Assembly: GCF_004340875.1 (NCBI RefSeq)
Contig: NZ_SLXQ01000010.1
Location: 62,001 to 126,000, forward strand
Length of the DNA stretch: 64,000 bases
Source of the DNA: Tamaricihabitans halophyticus
GTDB lineage: Bacteria; Actinomycetota; Actinomycetes; Mycobacteriales; Pseudonocardiaceae
Direction of reading: 5' to 3'
Shown here: positions 59,146 through 64,000 of the stretch, one piece after another
Layout: every line of letters begins with the position of its first letter
How positions within the stretch are numbered: the first letter of the stretch is position 1
Position numbers and translations under genes: made by a program
The notes under the pieces: generated by a model
The model's database searches: none
Seen by the model: the letters and a program-made list of their open reading frames with translations, nothing else
Told to the model about the DNA's origin: nothing

Positions 59146-60576
59146 ATGACGGCTCCGGTGACGACCCGCAATACGCATGTGATCGACGGCGAGCAACTTG
59201 CTGGCGGCAGCGAACGGATTGAGGTCGTCAACCCGGCGACCGAGGACGTGATCGCGAGTATCCCTGCCGGCTCGGCCGCCGAGGTGGATGCCGCGGTCAC
59301 CGCGGCGCGTAAGGCCTTCCCATCCTGGGCCAGCACCCCGCTCGCCGAGCGCGCCGCGCTGGTTCGCCGTATCTCTGAAGGGCTCGCCGCCCGACACGCG
59401 GAAATCGCGGCGACGATCACCGCGGAAATGGGTTCACCGATCTCGTTCGCGCAGAAGGTACAGGCGAGTATCCCCGTCGCTACCTCGAAGGGGCTCGCCG
59501 ACCTGCTGGAAGGTGGTTACTCCTTCAGCCAGGAGATCGGCAACTCACTGGTGCTGCGCGAGCCGATCGGCGTGGTGGGGTGCATCACGCCATGGAACTA
59601 TCCGCTGCACCAGATCGTGAACAAGGTCGTGCCCGCGCTGGCAGCCGGCTGCACGGTCGTGCTCAAGCCGAGCGAGATCGCACCGCTCAACGCGGGCATC
59701 CTGATGGAAGTGCTTGCCGAGGCAGGCGTGCCGGCTGGCGTGGTGAACCTGGTGCACGGCACCGGTCCGGTGGTGGGTGAGGAGATCGCCGGCCACCCGG
59801 ACATCGACATGGTGTCGTTCACCGGTTCGACACGGGCAGGGCGCCGCGTTTCCGCCGTCGCCGCGGATACCGTCAAGCGGGTAGCCCTCGAACTGGGCGG
59901 GAAATCGGCCAACATCGTGCTGGACGACGCCGACCTCACCAAGGCGGTCAAGCTTGGGCTGGCGAACACCTACATCAACGGTGGGCAGACCTGTACGGCC
60001 TGGACCCGGATGCTGGTTCCGGCGGACCAGCACGACGAGGTGGTCGAGCTGGCAGGAGCGGCCGCCGCGAAATACACCGTTGGCGACCCAACCGACGAGT
60101 CGACCAGGGTCGGGCCGATGTCGTCGGCGACGCAGCGGGAGCGCGTGCTCGGCTATATCGAACGAGGCGTGGCCGAAGGTGCCACGGTCGCCTTCGGTGG
60201 CGCCGATACCTCAGCGTTGCCGGCTACCGGGGCCTATGTGGCGCCGACCGTATTCGCCAATGTGCGGCCGGAGATGACCATCGCGCAGGAGGAGATCTTC
60301 GGGCCGGTGCTGTCCATCTTGCCGTACCGGGATGAGGACGAAGCGGTGGAGATCGCCAACTCGACGATCTACGGCCTGGCCGGTGCGGTGTTCTCGGCTG
60401 ACGACGAGCGGGCCATGTCGGTGGCAAGGCGGATGCGGACCGGACAGGTCGACGTGAACGGCGGCGGCTTCAACCCGCTCGCCCCGTTCGGTGGGTACAA
60501 GCAGTCCGGCAACGGCAGGGAGCTAGGGCAGTTCGGACTCGAGGAGTTCACCGAACTCAAGTCGATCCAGCGCTGA
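59146..60576 (+). CDS. Aldehyde dehydrogenase (NAD(P)+-dependent)
   Basis: A 476-aa [44 protein letters not shown], the [20 protein letters not shown] and [16 protein letters not shown] (catalytic Glu) motifs, the nucleophile [13 protein letters not shown], and [20 protein letters not shown] are all present. Oxidises an aldehyde to its acid; substrate unknown. Ends in a 20-bp overlap with the convergent MBL-fold gene. An addition relative to the mycobacterial block. Confidence 0.94.
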   Translation: MTAPVTTRNTHVIDGEQLAGGSERIEVVNPATEDVIASIPAGSAAEVDAAVTAARKAFPSWASTPLAERAALVRRISEGLAARHAEIAATITAEMGSPISFAQKVQASIPVATSKGLADLLEGGYSFSQEIGNSLVLREPIGVVGCITPWNYPLHQIVNKVVPALAAGCTVVLKPSEIAPLNAGILMEVLAEAGVPAGVVNLVHGTGPVVGEEIAGHPDIDMVSFTGSTRAGRRVSAVAADTVKRVALELGGKSANIVLDDADLTKAVKLGLANTYINGGQTCTAWTRMLVPADQHDEVVELAGAAAAKYTVGDPTDESTRVGPMSSATQRERVLGYIERGVAEGATVAFGGADTSALPATGAYVAPTVFANVRPEMTIAQEEIFGPVLSILPYRDEDEAVEIANSTIYGLAGAVFSADDERAMSVARRMRTGQVDVNGGGFNPLAPFGGYKQSGNGRELGQFGLEEFTELKSIQR

Positions 60577-61378
60577 GCGCCGCGGTGCGGGCGAGCGCCG
60601 TACGCGTGGTCTCCGCGGGATAGGGCGACCGCGCGATGGCGCTGTCCGCATCGCGCGTACCAGCCTGTACCTCGTGGCACAGCGCGGCAAGGATCGCGAT
60701 ATCGCCACGCTGCGCGGTGGCGAAGGCGGGGCTGGCCGGATCGCCGTGCCCTGGTTGCAGGACGGCGGGTTCCAGCGCCAGCATCGTGTCCAATGTGGTC
60801 GGCCACTCGTTCGGGTAGGCCTCGTCGAACTGTGGCGGTGCGCCGTGTTCGAGTAGATCCCCGGCGAACACGATCCGCTCCTGTGGCAGGTGTACCACGA
60901 CATCGTGATCGGTGTGCCCTCGTCCCGGGTGTAGCAATTGGACAGTTCGGTCACCGAGATCCAGTTCGACGGAGACTTCCAGGAAAGTATCCGGCGGGAC
61001 GAGGCGGGCGTGTGCGAGCGCGCCCGCGATATCCGGTCGGTTTTCCTCGCGGTAGCGCTCGACCCAGTGAGCTCGGCCTGCCTCGGCGTACTGGCGAAGC
61101 CAGTCCGCGCAGCGCCGGTGTGCCCATACCTTGGTCGGGGTGAGCGCGGCGGTGCCGAAGGTGTGGTCGAAATGACCGTGCGTGTAGACCACCGCATACG
61201 GCAGCGTCGTGATCTCGCTGATCGCGGTGGCCAGCTCCGCGCCCTGGGTCTCGTCCCCTCGGGTATCGACGACCAGTGCGGACCGTGTTCCGACGATCAG
61301 ACCGATCGACAGATCCAGTTCCGGGTAGCGGCGGACCAGCACGCCATCGCTGAGCGTGAGCCATCGTCCATCAGTCAT
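60557..61378 (-). CDS. MBL-fold metallo-hydrolase
   Basis: A 273-aa metallo-beta-lactamase-fold hydrolase with the zinc motif [17 protein letters not shown] (HxHxDH), [20 protein letters not shown] and [20 protein letters not shown]. Single domain, cytosolic. Typical of enzymes acting on thioesters, lactones or phosphoesters; no substrate can be named. Convergent with the aldehyde dehydrogenase gene, overlapping by 20 bp. Confidence 0.9.
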   Translation of the reverse strand: MTDGRWLTLSDGVLVRRYPELDLSIGLIVGTRSALVVDTRGDETQGAELATAISEITTLPYAVVYTHGHFDHTFGTAALTPTKVWAHRRCADWLRQYAEAGRAHWVERYREENRPDIAGALAHARLVPPDTFLEVSVELDLGDRTVQLLHPGRGHTDHDVVVHLPQERIVFAGDLLEHGAPPQFDEAYPNEWPTTLDTMLALEPAVLQPGHGDPASPAFATAQRGDIAILAALCHEVQAGTRDADSAIARSPYPAETTRTALARTAALSAGST

Positions 61379-61522
61379 CGCTGAGCACCGGTTTTCCGTT
61401 GGTTGGGTTTCGCGCTACTGGGTTTGTACTGATGGGACCGTATCGCTTCAGCGGGCACCTGGATCAATCGAAGGGCATGCCTCCGCACGGCGGCCGATAT
61501 CGCGTTTGGCAGACTTCCCGAT

Positions 61523-61996
61523 GTGCGCGTCTACATTGGTTCCGATCATGCGGGCTTCGAACTGAAGTCCTACCTGGTTGCTCATCTGACCGAGGCAGGC
61601 CACGAGGTCGTCGACGTCGGCCCCGCCGAATACGACGCCCTCGACGACTACCCGCCGTTCTGCGTGGCGACCGCGCGTCGAGTGGTAGCCGACGAAGGCA
61701 GCCTCGGCGTGGTGCTCGGTGGCTCCGGCAACGGTGAACAGATCGCCGCGAACAAGGTGCCAGGCGCGCGCGCCGCGCTCGCCTGGAGTGCCGAGATCGC
61801 CCAGCTGGCGCGGGAGCACAACGACGCCCAGATCATCGGGGTGGGCGCGCGGATGCACTCGCCCGAGGAGGCGGCGCGGATCGTGGATACCTTCGTTGCC
61901 ACCCCGTTCTCCGGTGATGAACGGCATATCCGGCGGATCGAGATGCTGCGCGACTACGAGCGCACCGGAGAGCCACCCGCGCTGCCGACCGCCTGA
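61523..61996 (+). CDS. rpiB: Ribose-5-phosphate isomerase B
   Basis: A 157-aa RpiB/LacAB-family isomerase (ribulose-5-P/ribose-5-P, pentose phosphate pathway). VYIGSDHAGFELKSYLVAHL, EVVDVGPAEYDALDDYPPFC, and LGVVLGGSGNGEQIAANKVP with RAALAWSAEIAQLAREHNDA match the actinobacterial subtype in which a Glu replaces the catalytic Cys of the E. coli enzyme (GGSGNGEQ). GTG start. Ends 4 bp before the Nei gene, as in Rv2465c-Rv2464c. Confidence 0.95.
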   Translation: MRVYIGSDHAGFELKSYLVAHLTEAGHEVVDVGPAEYDALDDYPPFCVATARRVVADEGSLGVVLGGSGNGEQIAANKVPGARAALAWSAEIAQLAREHNDAQIIGVGARMHSPEEAARIVDTFVATPFSGDERHIRRIEMLRDYERTGEPPALPTA

Positions 61997-62000
61997 CGGC

Positions 62001-62810
62001 ATGCCGGAAGGGCATACGCTGCACCGGCTGGCGCGGCTGCACCAGCGAAGGTACGCGGGTGAACCGGTGGCGGTATCCAGCCCGCAGGGCCGGTTCGCGG
62101 AAAGCGCCGCGCGGATCGACGGTCGGGTACTGCGGGCCGCCGAAGCACACGGCAAACACCTGTTCCACGAGTACGGGCCGGATGCCGTGGTGCATGTACA
62201 TCTGGGGCTGTACGGGAAGTTCAGCGAGGCGAAGGTGCCGGCTGGCCCACCGATCGGCCAGGTGCGGATGCGGATGGTCGGCCAGCGCTACTGGACGGAC
62301 CTGCGTGGGCCGAACGCCTGCCGGCTGATCACCGAGGACGAGGTGGCGGCTGTTCGCGCGCGGCTGGGTCCGGACCCGATCCGCGGGGACGCCGACCCGG
62401 ACCGCGCCTGGCAGCGCATTTCGCGGTCGCGGACGTCAATCGCCACATTGCTGATGGACCAGTCGGTGCTCGCCGGCGTCGGCAATGTGTACCGGGCCGA
62501 GGTGTTGTTCCGGCATGGCTTGCCGCCGCTGTTGCCCGGCAGGGAACTGGACTCGCCGGACTGGCAGGCGATCTGGACGGATCTGGTGCGCCTGATGCGG
62601 TTGGGGGTACGCACCGGGCGCATTGACACCGTCCGTCCCGAGCACCTGCCCGAGGTGACTGGACGGGCGCCCCGCGAGGATCCGCACGGTGGCGAGGTGT
62701 ACGTCTACCGGCGGGCTGGGCAGCCGTGCCTGATCTGTGGCACGGAGGTGCGCATTCAGGAGCTGGCCGGCCGCAAGCTCTACTGGTGCCCGACCTGCCA
62801 GCCAGCCTGA
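62001..62810 (+). CDS. nei: Fpg/Nei-family DNA glycosylase (Nei2-like)
   Basis: A 269-aa base-excision repair enzyme. After removal of Met the N-terminus PEGHTLHRLARLHQRRYAGE supplies the catalytic proline and glutamate (PEGHT marks the Nei rather than Fpg branch). LLMDQSVLAGVGNVYRAEVL is the H2TH helix, and a zinc finger with four cysteines closes the protein (CLICGTEVRIQELAGRKLYW then CPTC). Removes oxidised pyrimidines and cleaves the AP site. Corresponds to Rv2464c; coupled with rpiB. Confidence 0.95.
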   Translation: MPEGHTLHRLARLHQRRYAGEPVAVSSPQGRFAESAARIDGRVLRAAEAHGKHLFHEYGPDAVVHVHLGLYGKFSEAKVPAGPPIGQVRMRMVGQRYWTDLRGPNACRLITEDEVAAVRARLGPDPIRGDADPDRAWQRISRSRTSIATLLMDQSVLAGVGNVYRAEVLFRHGLPPLLPGRELDSPDWQAIWTDLVRLMRLGVRTGRIDTVRPEHLPEVTGRAPREDPHGGEVYVYRRAGQPCLICGTEVRIQELAGRKLYWCPTCQPA

Positions 62811-62860
62811 CCTCGCTAACCCTAAAGAACGCGATCACAGCGGGTGCACAAGAGCCCCGA

Positions 62861-62890
62861 TGCCCGCAAGATCCCTAGAGATTGCGGGCA
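62861..62890. terminator. Hairpin with a conserved 12-nt loop (copy 2)
   Basis: TGCCCGCAA and TTGCGGGCA form a perfect 9-bp stem around loop GATCCCTAGAGA, between the convergent nei and membrane-protein genes. The stem core and 10 of 12 loop bases match the element at 18794-18820. Confidence 0.6.
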
Positions 62891-62906
62891 CCGAGGGTGT
62901 GCCTGC

Positions 62907-63677
62907 TCAGAAGCCGAAGTCGCCGAAGCCGCCCATGTCGCCGAAGTCTCCACCACCGAAGTCGCCACCCATGTCGCCGCCCATGTCACCGCCGTCGCCC
63001 ATATCGCCTTCGCCGCCCATGTCGCCGCCGCCGTCCATATCGCCGCCCATGTCACCCGCGGCGTAAGGCACTCCGGCCATCCCGGCGAACATCGTGCTGA
63101 AGAGCATCATCGAGCCGACACCCCAGGCGCCAGCTACCAGCGCGGGCTTCCACCACGGCTGGCTGTACCAACCCTGTGGCACCGGCCGACCGGCGACCCG
63201 ACCACCGGGGTAGTAGTGCGGCGTGTTCGCGCCCGGCTCCGGCGAGGCCTCGTAGTCCTCGCCCTCCACGGTGACCTTGCGGTGCTCGCTGACCTTGCCG
63301 GCGTCCCGCTGACCGTTCAGCATCGGCGGCTCCGGTCCGGGGTCCATGCCCATCGCAACCCGCGCGGCGCGCACGTAGTACAGACCCTCCGCGGCGGTCT
63401 CGGTGACCAGGCGACACTGCTCGACGCTGGTTGCCTGCTCCATCTGGGAACCCGCCGCGGTGTAGCGCTCGGCGGCATCCGCGATCGCCTGCTGGGACGC
63501 GGTGTCCGTCCCGGTGAGGTTCATGACCTGGCCGCCGAGGCGCTCGACCCAACGGCGGGACTCGGCCTTGGCGTCTTCCAGGCGTTGCTGGCGAGCCGCT
63601 GCGTTCTTGCGCACGGTGACCACGCCGAGCCCGATGATCACGATCACGAGCGCGAGCAGGATCAGGGGTGTCTCCAC
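62907..63677 (-). CDS. Membrane-anchored protein with Gly/Asp/Met-rich tail
   Basis: A 256-aa protein. One N-terminal helix (PLILLALVIVIIGLGVVTV) is followed by a helical cytoplasmic domain (ESRRWVERLGGQVMNLTGTD, CRLVTETAAEGLYYVRAARV), a Pro/Trp region with a second hydrophobic stretch (AGAWGVGSMMLFSTMFAGMA), and about 55 residues of G-D-M repeats (GDMGGDM types). Similar membrane proteins with a Gly-rich tail (sometimes labelled DUF1542-like) are widespread in actinobacteria. Function unknown. Confidence 0.78.
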   Translation of the reverse strand: METPLILLALVIVIIGLGVVTVRKNAAARQQRLEDAKAESRRWVERLGGQVMNLTGTDTASQQAIADAAERYTAAGSQMEQATSVEQCRLVTETAAEGLYYVRAARVAMGMDPGPEPPMLNGQRDAGKVSEHRKVTVEGEDYEASPEPGANTPHYYPGGRVAGRPVPQGWYSQPWWKPALVAGAWGVGSMMLFSTMFAGMAGVPYAAGDMGGDMDGGGDMGGEGDMGDGGDMGGDMGGDFGGGDFGDMGGFGDFGF

Positions 63678-63744
63678 TCCTACCTCCCAGGGGTGATTCT
63701 GAACGGGACAACGCGGACACCGGTCCGGAAGTTCCCGGGAACGT

Positions 63745-64000
63745 TTAGCCGGGTGGCCACGTCATCGGTCGGCCGGCCAACACATGACAGTGCACATGGA
63801 AGACGGTCTGATTGGCGTCGCGTCCAGTATTGAACACGAGTCGGTAGCCGGACTCGACAACCCGGTCGATTCGGGCGACCTCCGCGGCCGCGGCGAGCAC
63901 GGCGCCGGCCAGTGGCGGATCGGCCTCGGTCATCGCCGCCACGTCTGTGTGGTGCGTTTTCGGGATCACCAGCACGTGGGTGGCGGCCTGTGGGCTGAGA
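63745..64000 (-). CDS. HIT-family protein (partial, 5' end outside the window)
   Basis: The C-terminal ~84 residues of a histidine-triad hydrolase. ATHVLVIPKTHHTDVAAM, SGYRLVFNTGRDANQTVFH and the triad FHVHCHVLAGRPMTWPPG are visible; the His-x-His-x-His motif is complete. HIT proteins hydrolyse nucleoside phosphoramidates or related nucleotides. The frame is open to the window edge, so the start lies beyond it. Confidence 0.92.
   Translation of the reverse strand, partial: LSPQAATHVLVIPKTHHTDVAAMTEADPPLAGAVLAAAAEVARIDRVVESGYRLVFNTGRDANQTVFHVHCHVLAGRPMTWPPG

Overview
The window is 64 kb of high-GC, densely packed DNA. Start-codon usage (many GTG), ribosome-binding sites and gene content point to an actinobacterium, most likely of the Pseudonocardiales. 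The family-level placement is inference. The right-hand third (about 37.7-62.8 kb) keeps most of the gene order of the Mycobacterium tuberculosis Rv2464c-Rv2478c block: SSB-like protein, EttA, NAD-glutamate dehydrogenase, thioesterase, conserved protein, alpha-glucosidase, GlbO, HNH protein, DUF5130-like protein, PepN, DsbA-like protein, RpiB and Nei. The left half is accessory and much more mosaic.

Layout. 0-2.3 kb: a NarL-type two-component system with two small membrane proteins, all on the minus strand. 2.4-6.4 kb: a sugar-acid module of GntR/FCD regulator, divergent IlvD/Edd dehydratase and GntP permease. 6.4-11.8 kb: an envelope/glycosylation-like island holding a putative glycerophospho/glycosyl-transferase gene interrupted by 12 copies of a 7-bp repeat that leave it out of frame, a small membrane protein, a UGT-type glycosyltransferase and a STAND NTPase. 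11.8-16 kb: a molybdopterin/DUF2867 fusion with its TetR regulator, a MerR-HEAT regulator with a HEAT protein, and a VOC protein. 16.1-19.4 kb: a TIR-STAND protein, a small membrane protein that appears to share part of the TIR protein's C-terminal domain, and a Cys-rich membrane protein; this looks like a conflict/defence-type cluster. 19.5-26.9 kb: an acyl-CoA-linked catabolic regulon (acyl-CoA ligase, thiolase, TetR, amidohydrolase, alpha/beta hydrolase, two SDRs) tied together by four copies of one palindromic operator. 27-29.7 kb: a decayed DHFR-like pseudogene, two sigma-like paralogues and an excisionase-like HTH protein beside tRNA-Arg(UCU), possibly an integrative-element remnant. 30-37.5 kb: a secreted I36-type protein, a LacI/MFS pair, a CopD-CtaG fusion and a TetR-DrrAB exporter operon. 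37.7-64 kb: the conserved core block, with insertions (985-aa TPR/disordered protein, MscS channel, GTRIT-repeat protein, aldehyde dehydrogenase, MBL hydrolase), then a Gly/Asp/Met-rich membrane protein and a partial HIT protein.

The strongest candidates for something new are: (1) the heptanucleotide contingency-like tract at 7723-7810, where 13 or 10 copies would restore a 581- or 574-aa protein; (2) the TIR-STAND/small-membrane-protein pair with a shared domain and a nine-base homopolymer upstream of the TIR gene; (3) the GTRIT nonapeptide-repeat protein at 54.0-54.5 kb; (4) a hairpin with a conserved 12-nt loop found at two distant gene ends. Everything here comes from reading the sequence; no database search was possible.
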